DNA from: Cytophagales bacterium
GTDB lineage: Bacteria > Bacteroidota > Bacteroidia > Cytophagales > Cyclobacteriaceae
Assembly (NCBI GenBank): GCA_025359125.1
Contig: JANYHI010000026.1
Span: 1 to 64,000, forward strand
Direction: 5' to 3'
Length of the DNA stretch: 64,000 nt
Shown: piece by piece, positions 1 through 9,039 of the stretch
Layout of the letters: every line of letters starts with the position of its first letter
Numbering within the stretch: position 1 is the stretch's first letter
Translations under genes and position numbers: made by a program
Notes under the pieces: generated by a model
What the model was told of the DNA's origin: nothing
The model's input: the letters and a program-made list of their open reading frames with translations, nothing else
Databases searched by the model: none

Positions 1-731
1 GAAAGGATACCAATTACCGCTGTTAAGAAAAACGCCCAGATAGTAAGTGGAAGTTTCGTGAAAGACATGCCAACTGTTCTAAGATTAATTACCGTTGTGA
101 TGTAGTTGATACTACCTAACAATGAACTTACAATAAACAAAGCCATCGAAACCAACCATAGGGTCATCCCTAGACCAGAGCCAGAAATTGCCTGAGGTAA
201 CGCACTCAGTGGAGGATAAATAACCCAACCTCCCGCTGCCGGTCCTGTTGAGATAAACAAAGAAGTGAACATTATCGCACTGGATAAAAAGAAGAACCAG
301 TACGAGAGCATGTTCATAAATCCTGAGGCCATATCCCTCGCCCCTACTTGAAGGGGAATCAAGAAGTTACTGAATGTACCGCTCAATCCGGCTGTTAATA
401 CAAAGAATACCATGATGGTTCCGTGCATAGTAACTAATGCGAGATAAAACTCAGGATCAATTTTTCCTTCAGCTGTTAACCATCCGCCTAAGATTGGTTT
501 GAGCCAAGACAAATTTGATTCAGGGAAACCTAGTTGAAGGCGAAATAAAACAGAGAGCACACCTCCAATAAGAGCCCATGCCATTCCCGTTAAAAGAAAT
601 TGCTTAGCAATTATTTTATGGTCTTCACTAAAAATATATGTGTTCCAAAAATTACCATGATGTTCGTGATCATGCGAATGATCGTCATGGTGATGAGTTT
701 CTGTTTGAGGAAGTATGTCAATTGTTGCCAT
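1..731 (-). CDS. coxA: Cytochrome c oxidase subunit I, N-terminal part (runs off the left edge)
   Basis: This is the catalytic heme-copper subunit that reduces oxygen and pumps protons in the inner membrane. Only about 243 N-terminal residues are visible. The motif TMHGTIM holds H103, expected to be a low-spin heme a ligand, followed by the conserved stretch GTFSNFLIPLQVGARDMA. Several hydrophobic helices can be read. Residues 13-25 hold eight histidines, an acidic, possibly metal-binding tail. The ATG lies nine bases after the subunit II stop, so the two are co-transcribed as the end of the act-cox operon. The binuclear-centre residues lie beyond the window. Family assignment is secure. Confidence 0.96.
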   Translation of the reverse strand, partial: MATIDILPQTETHHHDDHSHDHEHHGNFWNTYIFSEDHKIIAKQFLLTGMAWALIGGVLSVLFRLQLGFPESNLSWLKPILGGWLTAEGKIDPEFYLALVTMHGTIMVFFVLTAGLSGTFSNFLIPLQVGARDMASGFMNMLSYWFFFLSSAIMFTSLFISTGPAAGGWVIYPPLSALPQAISGSGLGMTLWLVSMALFIVSSLLGSINYITTVINLRTVGMSFTKLPLTIWAFFLTAVIGIL

Positions 732-740
732 GTCTTTTAC

Positions 741-1814
741 TTATTTAATCGCTGCTGTTTGCACCGTTGCTACATTTTCTAATGGTATTCCAGCTTTAAT
801 CATTGCCGCCTCTTTTAATTCCGCAGGCACATATTTTAAATAGTCAGGGTTTTGTTTTAGCCATGATTCTTGAGAAGCTAACCACTTATTGTAATCCTCT
901 TCTGTTTCTACTACTACAGGAAAGCGCATAGAGAAATGGCCTCTACCGCAAACCTCTGTACAAGCCATTTCATAGTTGAAAAGTGGGTTGTTCAACTCTT
1001 CTCTCATCTGCGCAGTTGTCTTGGTTGCAGTAAACTTGAAATGAGTTTGAACACCGGGTACGGCATCCATCTTCACACGGAAGTGAGGAAGAAATACGCT
1101 GTGTAACACATCTTTCGCTCTGATTTTTATCAGGATTTCTTTGTCGACTGGAATATGAAATTCTAATGACTTGAAATCATCGAACGAATTTTTATCTGTC
1201 AAATCCAATCCGAACTCATTAGAAGCATCAATCAATTTATAATTATGATGTCCTAGCGTGTAATCCTTAGTTCCTGGATAGCGAGCCATCCATAACCACT
1301 GCTGACCAACCATTTCTATTACAACTGCATCTTTACCTGCGGGCTTGGTAATGTCGCCCCAAACTCTCAAACCTTTAAAAATTAAAAGAGCCAAAACAAT
1401 GGCGGGAACAACAGTCCATACTAACTCAAGCTTTGTATTATCGGCAAAAAATGCAGCCTTGTTTCCTTTATTGTAACGATATGCAAATGTGAACCAAAAC
1501 ATCACAATGAAAATAATGGTAAAGGCAACCACCGTAACCCACATGGTTAACCAAAATAAATCATCTGTAATTTTACCATGAATAGACGCTACCGGAAGTT
1601 CATAGTCTGCGAAAAATGTGAATGAATACCAGAAGAAAACACCCAAGCCTGCTACCATGAAAAACATGAACATGTAAGCGTTGAAGTTATTCCAAGAAAC
1701 AGAAAACTCTTCATCGTCTTTTCCTTTCACTAGGCCAACCAAGTTACTGATCTTATAGATCATGTAAAGGATGACCAACACCAGAATCGCACCCAACCAA
1801 ATTATCCAATTCAT
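741..1814 (-). CDS. coxB: Cytochrome c oxidase subunit II
   Basis: This subunit takes electrons from cytochrome c or directly from alternative complex III through the dinuclear CuA centre. The CuA ligands are intact in the C-terminal cupredoxin domain: C285 and C289 in CTEVC, H293 and M296, plus an upstream histidine in VLHSVFLP. The aromatic stretch VGQQWLWMARYPG matches the family's electron-entry region. Beyond the usual two-helix hairpin there is an extra hydrophobic segment at residues 3-20. No CXXCH is present, so it is not the caa3 form with a fused cytochrome c. It follows actF by 26 bases in one operon. Confidence 0.96.
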   Translation of the reverse strand: MNWIIWLGAILVLVILYMIYKISNLVGLVKGKDDEEFSVSWNNFNAYMFMFFMVAGLGVFFWYSFTFFADYELPVASIHGKITDDLFWLTMWVTVVAFTIIFIVMFWFTFAYRYNKGNKAAFFADNTKLELVWTVVPAIVLALLIFKGLRVWGDITKPAGKDAVVIEMVGQQWLWMARYPGTKDYTLGHHNYKLIDASNEFGLDLTDKNSFDDFKSLEFHIPVDKEILIKIRAKDVLHSVFLPHFRVKMDAVPGVQTHFKFTATKTTAQMREELNNPLFNYEMACTEVCGRGHFSMRFPVVVETEEDYNKWLASQESWLKQNPDYLKYVPAELKEAAMIKAGIPLENVATVQTAAIK

Positions 1815-1840
1815 ATCGCTAAATTATAACTGTGTAATAA

Positions 1841-3205
1841 TCAAATGTGATGATTCAAACTCTCTTGCATAAATGGGTGATTTTTAGCCACCAATTGAAG
1901 TTTAGAAAGTGCATTCAAAACAACAAACAAGAATGCACCTGCAAATATCAATGCCAATCCAATTTCTAACAATCCAACTCCTCCTTCTAACTTCATAGCA
2001 CCTGGCGTAATCATGTTATAGAAGTCAAACCAATGGCCGATGATAACAATCGGACAAACCACTTTTAACATAGAAACCTGACGTTTTGCGTCTCTTGTCA
2101 TTAATAACAAGAAAGGCAACACGAAGTTTAAAAATATGTTAGCATAAAATATCCAACTGTAAGGAGCTGTTCTCATCCGTTGAATAAAATAAACGGTCTC
2201 TTCCGGAAGATTAGCATAGTAAATCAGCATGAACTGGCAGAACCAGATATAAGTCCAGAAAATACTAAACGCGAAAACAAACTTTCCTAAATCATGTAGG
2301 TGATTTTGAGTAACCACTTTAAGATAGCCCGCACCTTTGAGGTGAGCAACAAGCAATGTAATAGTTGCCAAACCAGTTACCCACCAGCTTGCAAATACAT
2401 ACCAGCCAAACATAGTACTAAACCAATGTGGGTCGATGCTCATTACCCAATCCCAAGCCGAAACTGAAGAGCTAACCGCAAATATTAATAAAAAGTAAGC
2501 TGATAATCTTCTTGATTTGTACCAATGAGTAGCTGATGCTTCAATGTCTTCGGCTAACATAGATGACTTAATCCTAGTGAAGAACAAATACCATAGCCCG
2601 AAGAACAACACCATTCTAACAATATAAAAAATCGGGAAGCTACCTGCGGCTAATGGCAAAAAGAAGTACGCACTCTTTCCATCCAAAATTTTATCGTAAT
2701 GCTCACCTCCCTTAACATATAAATCACTGTGCGTCCAATGAAAAAGATCTCCTTTAACAACGAACCAAAGTACCAGCATTAATATTCCTGCAAATGGAAT
2801 CCAATGACCAATAGCTAACGGAATTCTTTTGATAGGCGCAGACCAACCTGCCTGAGCTGCATACTGAATAGCAATAAAAAATAAGCCGATGATACCAATC
2901 CCTGTGAAGAAGATGTTGTTCTGCCAAAGAGAAGTATAAATTCTTTTCAGCCAAGTTGGGCTGCCATGATGTTCCTCGGCCGCTCCCGCATGGGCATTGT
3001 GTGCTTCTCCATGTTGTACTGGCTCAGCGCTCGCCAACAGACTTTTGGCCACCGCTTCGGATGCATGTTTCTCTGCACCTTCATGATGACCACTGTTCAT
3101 TGCCATGAAAACCCCTATAACAAAAAGCAATAGACCCACTCCAATCAGAATGAAGAGCTTTTGCTTTGTTGCTTGTTTAAAAATATATTTTTCGTCCGCT
3201 ATCAT
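1841..3205 (-). CDS. actF: Alternative complex III subunit ActF (integral membrane, quinol side)
   Basis: ActF is one of the two large NrfD-like membrane subunits of the quinol:electron-acceptor oxidoreductase called alternative complex III. The 454-residue protein has about ten hydrophobic segments and no cofactor-binding motif, as expected. A histidine- and alanine-rich stretch at about residues 38-82 lies between the first and second membrane segments and is probably solvent exposed. It sits 12 bases after actE and before coxB. Assignment rests on operon position together with the membrane pattern and family resemblance, for example the WDWVMSIDPHWFSTMFGWYVF region. Confidence 0.93.
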   Translation of the reverse strand: MIADEKYIFKQATKQKLFILIGVGLLLFVIGVFMAMNSGHHEGAEKHASEAVAKSLLASAEPVQHGEAHNAHAGAAEEHHGSPTWLKRIYTSLWQNNIFFTGIGIIGLFFIAIQYAAQAGWSAPIKRIPLAIGHWIPFAGILMLVLWFVVKGDLFHWTHSDLYVKGGEHYDKILDGKSAYFFLPLAAGSFPIFYIVRMVLFFGLWYLFFTRIKSSMLAEDIEASATHWYKSRRLSAYFLLIFAVSSSVSAWDWVMSIDPHWFSTMFGWYVFASWWVTGLATITLLVAHLKGAGYLKVVTQNHLHDLGKFVFAFSIFWTYIWFCQFMLIYYANLPEETVYFIQRMRTAPYSWIFYANIFLNFVLPFLLLMTRDAKRQVSMLKVVCPIVIIGHWFDFYNMITPGAMKLEGGVGLLEIGLALIFAGAFLFVVLNALSKLQLVAKNHPFMQESLNHHI

Positions 3206-3217
3206 TGAGAATAGAAA

Positions 3218-3871
3218 TTAATTCTTTTGAAGTTCCTTAACATACTTAGCAATCTTCCAGCGATCTTCTTCACTCACCTGAGATCCGTGAGATCCCATCA
3301 ACCCCTTCCCGTAAGTAATTACATGGAAGATATGACCCTCAGTAATATTCTTGTAAGCATCACCTTTTAAGTTGGCAACACCCGGATAAACACTGTGTTC
3401 TACACCGTCAATTTTTACCCCTGCCGCTACTTTACCATCTCCACCCGCCTTTGCACCGTGGCAATGTTGACAATACATCTCATAAGATGCTTTTCCATGA
3501 GCTAGAATTGCAGGAGTTGATTCGTACGGATTAACCAACTTATCAGCTAAACGCAATCCGGTAGAATCATTTGCTCCTCTATATGGAAGCCATCCTGATA
3601 CTGATCTTCTTACCACGTGAGCAGGAGGAAGACGCAAATTCATTTTGTATGGATTGTATTGATTGGAATTATAAAATTCACCACGACCATTATCCAAGGC
3701 GTTCGTAATTTTTCCCTGCATAGGATCCGTTATTTGAGAAAGAGGTTCGTAGGCAACTGAGTGATACATGTTAGGTGCATACTCAAGCCCCTGATAGTTT
3801 CCTTTTGCCTTGCATCCGGCTATGAAAACCACCACTGCTAACCCGATTGATACATTTAATCCAAATCGCAT
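3218..3871 (-). CDS. actE: Alternative complex III subunit ActE, monoheme cytochrome c lipoprotein
   Basis: ActE carries a single c-type heme in the periplasm and passes electrons on from the ActA/ActB arm. Counting from the ATG at 3871, the lipobox ends IAGC with C20 as the lipidated cysteine. The heme site CQHCH is at about residues 134-138, and a methionine in GKGLMGSHGS is a candidate axial ligand. An in-frame TTG two codons upstream is possible but the ATG is preferred. It ends 12 bases before actF and starts 12 bases after the actD stop. The size, 217 residues, is typical. Confidence 0.94.
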   Translation of the reverse strand: MRFGLNVSIGLAVVVFIAGCKAKGNYQGLEYAPNMYHSVAYEPLSQITDPMQGKITNALDNGRGEFYNSNQYNPYKMNLRLPPAHVVRRSVSGWLPYRGANDSTGLRLADKLVNPYESTPAILAHGKASYEMYCQHCHGAKAGGDGKVAAGVKIDGVEHSVYPGVANLKGDAYKNITEGHIFHVITYGKGLMGSHGSQVSEEDRWKIAKYVKELQKN

Positions 3872-3883
3872 AGTCAAGGTCTA

Positions 3884-4408
3884 TTAAAAATTCTTTTCGT
3901 TAACTTCTGAGGCTCCACTAGATTTCAGTAATGTAGAAATCTCGTCTTTGCTCATTTTATTAGCTGCTAAATCGACTGCCATTACGTGCTTGTCATCAGT
4001 GCTTCTTAAGTCGAACTGGCGAGGCCACTTGTAAGGCTTCATGTCGCTAGCTATAAAGAATGTTCCCACCATTCCGAATGCCGCCAATAATACAGTCAAC
4101 TCAAAAGTTACCGGAATGAAAGGAGGAAGTGAAGCATGATTTTTTCCACCAATAATCATTGGCCAATCGTACCCCAACATCCAGATTTGCATCAACAAGG
4201 CGAGCGAAGTACCTGTAGCGCCAAACATAAAAGCAGCAATCGGTAATCTAGATCTTTTGTATCCCAAAGCATCATCCAATCCGTGAACCGGAAAAGGAGA
4301 ATAGACCTCATGAATTTTCAATCCTTTCTCGCGAATATTTTCTACTGCATGAAGAAGAATGTCTTCATCATCAAAAATTCCTACTACAAAGTTTTTATTA
4401 CTCTCCAT
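3884..4408 (-). CDS. actD: Alternative complex III subunit ActD (DUF3341)
   Basis: ActD is a small membrane subunit of alternative complex III. The 174-residue protein starts with the DUF3341-type stretch containing VGIFDDEDILLHAVENIREKG, which is predicted to be soluble and lacks cofactor motifs. Two membrane helices follow at about residues 57-80 and 100-122. It is separated from actC by three bases and from actE by 12, so it is clearly inside the operon. Its exact role within the complex is structural or possibly related to proton movement; that point is inference from the family. Confidence 0.93.
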   Translation of the reverse strand: MESNKNFVVGIFDDEDILLHAVENIREKGLKIHEVYSPFPVHGLDDALGYKRSRLPIAAFMFGATGTSLALLMQIWMLGYDWPMIIGGKNHASLPPFIPVTFELTVLLAAFGMVGTFFIASDMKPYKWPRQFDLRSTDDKHVMAVDLAANKMSKDEISTLLKSSGASEVNEKNF

Positions 4409-4411
4409 ATA

Positions 4412-5785
4412 CTAGTGCTTCTTTTCAGATGATGACTTGATAATACTTTTTACCTCTGCCATATTAATCACAGGGAAAAATTTAGCGAACAACAAAAACG
4501 CGCTAAAGAACAAGCCGAAGGTAAAAATGTACTCACCCATATCATAAATGGTCGGGTGGAACATGGACCAGCTTGAAGGTAGATAATCTCTGTGAAGAGA
4601 GGTAGCTATGATTACGAAACGCTCGAACCACATACCTATGTTTACAATGATTGACAATACAAAAGTTGCTACAATGTTGGTTCTGATTTTCTTAAACCAA
4701 AACAATTGTGGTGAAATTACATTGCAAGTCATCATGGATGCGTAAGCCCACCAATAGGGTCCTTGCATTCTATTAAAGAAAGCGTATTGTTCGGCAGGCA
4801 CTTGACCATACCATGCTATAAAGAATTCAGTGATGTAAGCAATACCTACTATTGAACCTGTAATGATAATTACAATGTTCATTAATTCAATGTGGTAGAT
4901 AGTGATGTAATCTTCTAATTTGAAAACTTTACGTGTGATAATCAACAAGGTTAACACCATTGCGAAGCCCGAGAAAATTGCACCCGCCACGAAGTAGGGA
5001 GGGAAGATTGTTGCGTGCCATCCTGGAACAACAGAAGTTGCAAAGTCCATTGATACAATTGTGTGAACTGAAAGTACAAGTGGGGTCGAGAGACCTGCGA
5101 GAATTAAAGCAACTGATTCATATCTGCTCCATGTTCTTGCGGCTCCATCCCATCCAAAGCTTAAAGCATTATAAATATTAGCACGCATCTTATGTCCTTG
5201 CCGTACCGCTCTGTCGCGTATCACCGCAAAATCAGGAATTAAGCCCATGTACCAAAATACTAATGATACCGAGAAGTATGTTGAGATCGCAAACACATCC
5301 CACAAAAGTGGAGAGTTGAAGTTAGCCCAAAGAGAACCCCATGTATTTGGCAATGGAAACACCCAATAAAAACCTAACCATAACCTACCCATGTGTGCAA
5401 AAGGGAATGTGGCTGCGCAGATAACGGCAAAGATGGTCATCGCCTCCGCTGCACGGTTGATTGACATTCTCCACTTCTGACGGAACAATAAAAGGATGGC
5501 AGAAATAAGTGTACCCGCGTGACCGATACCCACCCACCAAACGAAATTGGTAATATCCCAAGCCCAACCAATTGTTTTATTTAATCCCCACACCCCTACT
5601 CCTTCCCAGAGTAATGTGCAAATGCAATAAAAACCAAAAGTGAAAAGCACAAGAGAAATACCCATGGCAATCCACCAAAGTTGTGTCGGTTTTCCCTCTA
5701 CTTGCCGACTGATGTCTTCAGAAACATCACGCACGGTTTTTCCACCGGTAATAAGGGGTTCACGTATTGAAGAAGTTACTTGCAT
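4412..5785 (-). CDS. actC: Alternative complex III subunit ActC (NrfD/PsrC-like quinol-binding membrane protein)
   Basis: ActC is the NrfD-like integral membrane subunit expected to bind menaquinol and hand electrons to the ActB iron-sulfur chain. The protein has 457 residues and about ten hydrophobic segments. Family signatures include [19 protein letters not shown] and [19 protein letters not shown]. Unlike its neighbours it is preceded by a 95-base gap after actB that contains degenerate short repeats. It is a distant paralogue of ActF. Start and length agree with the family. Confidence 0.95.
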   Translation of the reverse strand: MQVTSSIREPLITGGKTVRDVSEDISRQVEGKPTQLWWIAMGISLVLFTFGFYCICTLLWEGVGVWGLNKTIGWAWDITNFVWWVGIGHAGTLISAILLLFRQKWRMSINRAAEAMTIFAVICAATFPFAHMGRLWLGFYWVFPLPNTWGSLWANFNSPLLWDVFAISTYFSVSLVFWYMGLIPDFAVIRDRAVRQGHKMRANIYNALSFGWDGAARTWSRYESVALILAGLSTPLVLSVHTIVSMDFATSVVPGWHATIFPPYFVAGAIFSGFAMVLTLLIITRKVFKLEDYITIYHIELMNIVIIITGSIVGIAYITEFFIAWYGQVPAEQYAFFNRMQGPYWWAYASMMTCNVISPQLFWFKKIRTNIVATFVLSIIVNIGMWFERFVIIATSLHRDYLPSSWSMFHPTIYDMGEYIFTFGLFFSAFLLFAKFFPVINMAEVKSIIKSSSEKKH

Positions 5786-5880
5786 ATTTATTAATCAATG
5801 GTCATTAGTCACTAGGGTAATTAGTCGATGGTCGATAGCCGCTTAAATCTCACATCTTAAATCTTACGTCTCAATTCTAT
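5786..5880. repeat. actB-actC spacer with short degenerate repeats
   Basis: Elsewhere in the operon the gaps are 3-53 bases; this one is 95. It holds imperfect copies of GGTCATTAGTC / AATTAGTCGATGGTCGAT (5796-5830) and then ATCTCACATCTTAAATCTTACGTCTCA-like units (about 5845-5875) that repeat an ATCTTA/ATCTCA theme. There is no reading frame or clear hairpin. It looks like slipped-strand repeat growth rather than a gene. Confidence 0.5.
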
Positions 5881-8800
5881 TTATGCGTGTTCCTTTTTCT
5901 CGTCTTTGTTTCTAATTTTAGTGAGGTAGAAAATGTTGGGCTTCACGCCAATTTCTTCTAACACTCTGTAGGCACGAGGATTTCCTATTTTCTTATCAAT
6001 ACCATAAGGTCTCTTAGGATCGCTTTCGATCTTCAATAACTTACTGATATTGCTTTCCGGATTATTCATATCACCAAAAACAATGGCTCCGGTAGAGCAA
6101 GCAGCCTGACAAGCAGTGATTACTTCACCATCTTTCAATGGTCTTCTTTCTTTCTTAGCAGTCAGCTTACCAGTTTGAATTCGCTGAACACAGAAAGAGC
6201 ATTTCTCCATTACTCCGCGAGAGCGTACTGTTACTTCAGGATTCAATACCATTCTACCCAAATCAGTATTCATAGCTGGGTTAGAAGCATAAAACTGTTG
6301 ATTGTCGTGGTATTTGAACCAATTAAATCTTCTTACTTTATACGGGCAGTTGTTTGCACAATAGCGAGTACCAATACAACGGTTGTATGTCATCTGATTT
6401 AATCCTTCTGTGCTATGTGTAGTTGCGGCAACCGGACAAACTGTTTCGCAAGGAGCATTGTTACAATGCTGACACAACATTGGCTGGAATACTACTTCAG
6501 GGTTTTCTGAAGCGACCTCAGCCGCTTTATAGTCTTCCGGGTTGGCATCACTGCTGTAGTAGCGATCAATACGTAGCCAGTGCATTTCACGTCTGTTGAT
6601 TACCTCCTTCTTGCCAACCATCGATACGTTGTTCTCAACATTACAAGCTACCACGCAAGCGGCACAACCTGTACATGTGTTGAGGTCGATGGACATGCCC
6701 CAATAGTGATTTTTATATTCGTGACCTTTCCATAGCGATAATGTACTTGCATCAACTTTTTCATCCCAATTGGTAATTTGAGGATTCTCTCTCCCCGCCC
6801 CAGGGTTATGTTTAAATTCAGAAAGCACAGACTCTTGAATTACATTCTCACGCCCCATGTAGGTTTGGTGAATCTGTGTCTGCGCTAATTGGAAATCTTC
6901 TGTTGTTTTTGCTACCGTTACCCCTGTAGAAATAGTATAATTCAATGAGCCATTAGCAGTGCTTACCCAAGGATAAACATTCAACCCAATTCCTGCCGCT
7001 ACCACGCCTGCTTTATCTCTTCCGTATCCAAGCGCTACTCCAACTGTTCCTGGAGCTTGACCTGGTTGAATAAGAGCAGGCAACTTCATTGATTTCCCGC
7101 CCACGGTAATGTTTAGCAGCTTAGTATTTCCTTCTGCATCGCTATCTAATTCTAAAGATTTAGCATCCTTTTGTGAGATAGTCGCATAATGATCCCAAGT
7201 TGCTTTTGTAATAGGATCTGGAAGTTCTTGCAACAAAGGATTGTTGGCTTGATTTCCGTTTCCAATTCCATAGCTCTCATAAATCACTAATTCATAACCA
7301 GATGATTTCGCGCCAGCGCCCACATGAGTAAGTGCGTCATCTGCATGAGATGCGAAGGTTAATTCTTTTGGCTCTGAAGGCAATTCATAAACACCTTCGT
7401 ATAAGCATTTATCCCAAAAACTTTGGAAATCAAGAACTGTAGTTTGCTTGGCAAAGAACCAGTCTTTCCAATTTTGACTTACGATAGAATAGTATTCAAC
7501 CTCTTTTTCGCCAGCCCACACTAAGAAACTTTCTTGCGCTTGACGAGTTTTAAAAATAGGTGTGATTGCCGGTTGTGATAAGCTATAGTGATTTGGCTTT
7601 GGCTCGAAGTCATTCCACGATTCTAAGTAATGATGATCGGGAGCCATGTAACCTGAGGCAGAAGCAGTCTCGTCTGGTGTATACGAAGTTGAAACCGCTA
7701 AAGTAGCGTTCTTCAAAGCGCCTGCTAACTCTGTTCCTTTTGGATGATCGTAAACTGGATTACAATTATAGAAAATTACTCCGCTGATTTTACCAGCTTT
7801 TGCATCTTCTACAAAAGCATTCATCGCCTCATCATTTCCTTGACGGAAATTAATTGGAAGCGATGTTAAAATAGTAACTCCATAATTTCCTAACAGGCTA
7901 TTGATTTCATTTACTAAAACCTGAACCTCCTTATCGTTAGAACCTGATACAATTAATGAGGCACCTTTATTTTCTAATAATTCTTTTGCTGCCTTTTCTA
8001 CATGGGCAACACCAGCATCGGCAGCACTTTTACCTGCCACAATATTATAAATTTGAGTTAATACAGCCGCTTCTTGCGAAGGCTTCATTAACCCTCTGTA
8101 ATCGGCATTGGCACCTGTTAATGAAAGATTGCTTTCAAATTGAAAGTGCCTGCTCATTTCGCGTTTATCTTCGCTAATCTCGCGCGTTTTTGCGTAACCT
8201 TTTGTGAATTCGATTGGCGATAACCAAGTTCCTAAAAAATCTGCTGCTATACTTACAATTACTTTTGCTTTACTAAAATCGTAAGAAGGAATCATGGCAG
8301 TGCCAAATGATTCTTCATTCGCTTTTAATAATCCGTAGTATGAAATAGGATCGTACTGAATATGAGTAGTAGTAGGATACTTTGCTTTAAATTTTTCAAT
8401 AGTCGCTTTTGTGCTTGGGCTTAAGATTGTGTTACTAACAATTCTGATCTGTCCGCCTTTTGTAGAAATATCTTCTAACTTAGCAATCACTTCTTTATCA
8501 AGTGTCTCCCAATCGACTGCTTTATCAGCAACCTTGGGTCCTCTCAATCTAAAGTTATCATATAAAGAAAGAACAGATGCTTCTACTTGCGCACTGGTTC
8601 CTCCTTTTGTAACACTAGAAAGTGCATTTCCATCTAACTTAATCGGGCGACCATCTCTTACTTTAACCACTACTGAACAATAGTCTCCACCGTTCACATA
8701 AGTAGAAGCATAATAATTAGGAATACCTGCATCGGCATCCATTGGCTTTACTACATAAGGAATCGCTTTACGGATAGGTGCCTCGCAAGCAGCTAATGAT

Positions 8801-8970
8801 GCAGCTGCCACGCTGAAACCCATCATCTTAAGGAAATCTCTGCGCGAATGATTGGGATCTTCTTGTGCACCCATATCGACAAACTCTTTGTCGGCATGTT
8901 TTACGTAAGAAGGATCATTCTTTAGCTGGGCTAGTCCTTTCCAGTATGTCTTTTTGGTAGTAGTGCTCAT
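5881..8970 (-). CDS. actB: Alternative complex III subunit ActB (molybdopterin-oxidoreductase-like plus iron-sulfur domain)
   Basis: ActB is the large periplasmic iron-sulfur subunit. Residues 42-62 form a twin-arginine signal, HSRRDFLKMMG, followed by LAAC with C62 as a lipidation site, so it is exported folded and anchored. The central 600 or so residues resemble molybdopterin oxidoreductases, but in this family the domain carries no molybdenum cofactor. The C-terminal third contains the cysteine sets CTGCAACVVAC, CQHCNNAPCETVCP, CIGTRYCANNCPYKVRR and CSFCVQRIQTG with CQAACSTGA, enough for three [4Fe-4S] clusters and one [3Fe-4S] cluster. At 1029 residues it has the usual fused length. Confidence 0.96.
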   Translation of the reverse strand: MSTTTKKTYWKGLAQLKNDPSYVKHADKEFVDMGAQEDPNHSRRDFLKMMGFSVAAASLAACEAPIRKAIPYVVKPMDADAGIPNYYASTYVNGGDYCSVVVKVRDGRPIKLDGNALSSVTKGGTSAQVEASVLSLYDNFRLRGPKVADKAVDWETLDKEVIAKLEDISTKGGQIRIVSNTILSPSTKATIEKFKAKYPTTTHIQYDPISYYGLLKANEESFGTAMIPSYDFSKAKVIVSIAADFLGTWLSPIEFTKGYAKTREISEDKREMSRHFQFESNLSLTGANADYRGLMKPSQEAAVLTQIYNIVAGKSAADAGVAHVEKAAKELLENKGASLIVSGSNDKEVQVLVNEINSLLGNYGVTILTSLPINFRQGNDEAMNAFVEDAKAGKISGVIFYNCNPVYDHPKGTELAGALKNATLAVSTSYTPDETASASGYMAPDHHYLESWNDFEPKPNHYSLSQPAITPIFKTRQAQESFLVWAGEKEVEYYSIVSQNWKDWFFAKQTTVLDFQSFWDKCLYEGVYELPSEPKELTFASHADDALTHVGAGAKSSGYELVIYESYGIGNGNQANNPLLQELPDPITKATWDHYATISQKDAKSLELDSDAEGNTKLLNITVGGKSMKLPALIQPGQAPGTVGVALGYGRDKAGVVAAGIGLNVYPWVSTANGSLNYTISTGVTVAKTTEDFQLAQTQIHQTYMGRENVIQESVLSEFKHNPGAGRENPQITNWDEKVDASTLSLWKGHEYKNHYWGMSIDLNTCTGCAACVVACNVENNVSMVGKKEVINRREMHWLRIDRYYSSDANPEDYKAAEVASENPEVVFQPMLCQHCNNAPCETVCPVAATTHSTEGLNQMTYNRCIGTRYCANNCPYKVRRFNWFKYHDNQQFYASNPAMNTDLGRMVLNPEVTVRSRGVMEKCSFCVQRIQTGKLTAKKERRPLKDGEVITACQAACSTGAIVFGDMNNPESNISKLLKIESDPKRPYGIDKKIGNPRAYRVLEEIGVKPNIFYLTKIRNKDEKKEHA

Positions 8971-9005
8971 ACAATCTTTATCGTGACCGAAAATCTTTAT
9001 ACAAT

Positions 9006-9039
9006 ATTAATAGTGACACTTAATTAATAGTGACACTTA
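9006..9039. repeat. 17-bp perfect tandem duplication across the actA stop codon
   Basis: The unit ATTAATAGTGACACTTA occurs twice back to back (9006-9022 and 9023-9039). On the coding strand the upstream copy encodes the last residues of ActA and its stop; the downstream copy lies in the actA-actB gap. It is probably a replication-slippage product that leaves the protein end unchanged. Confidence 0.9.
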
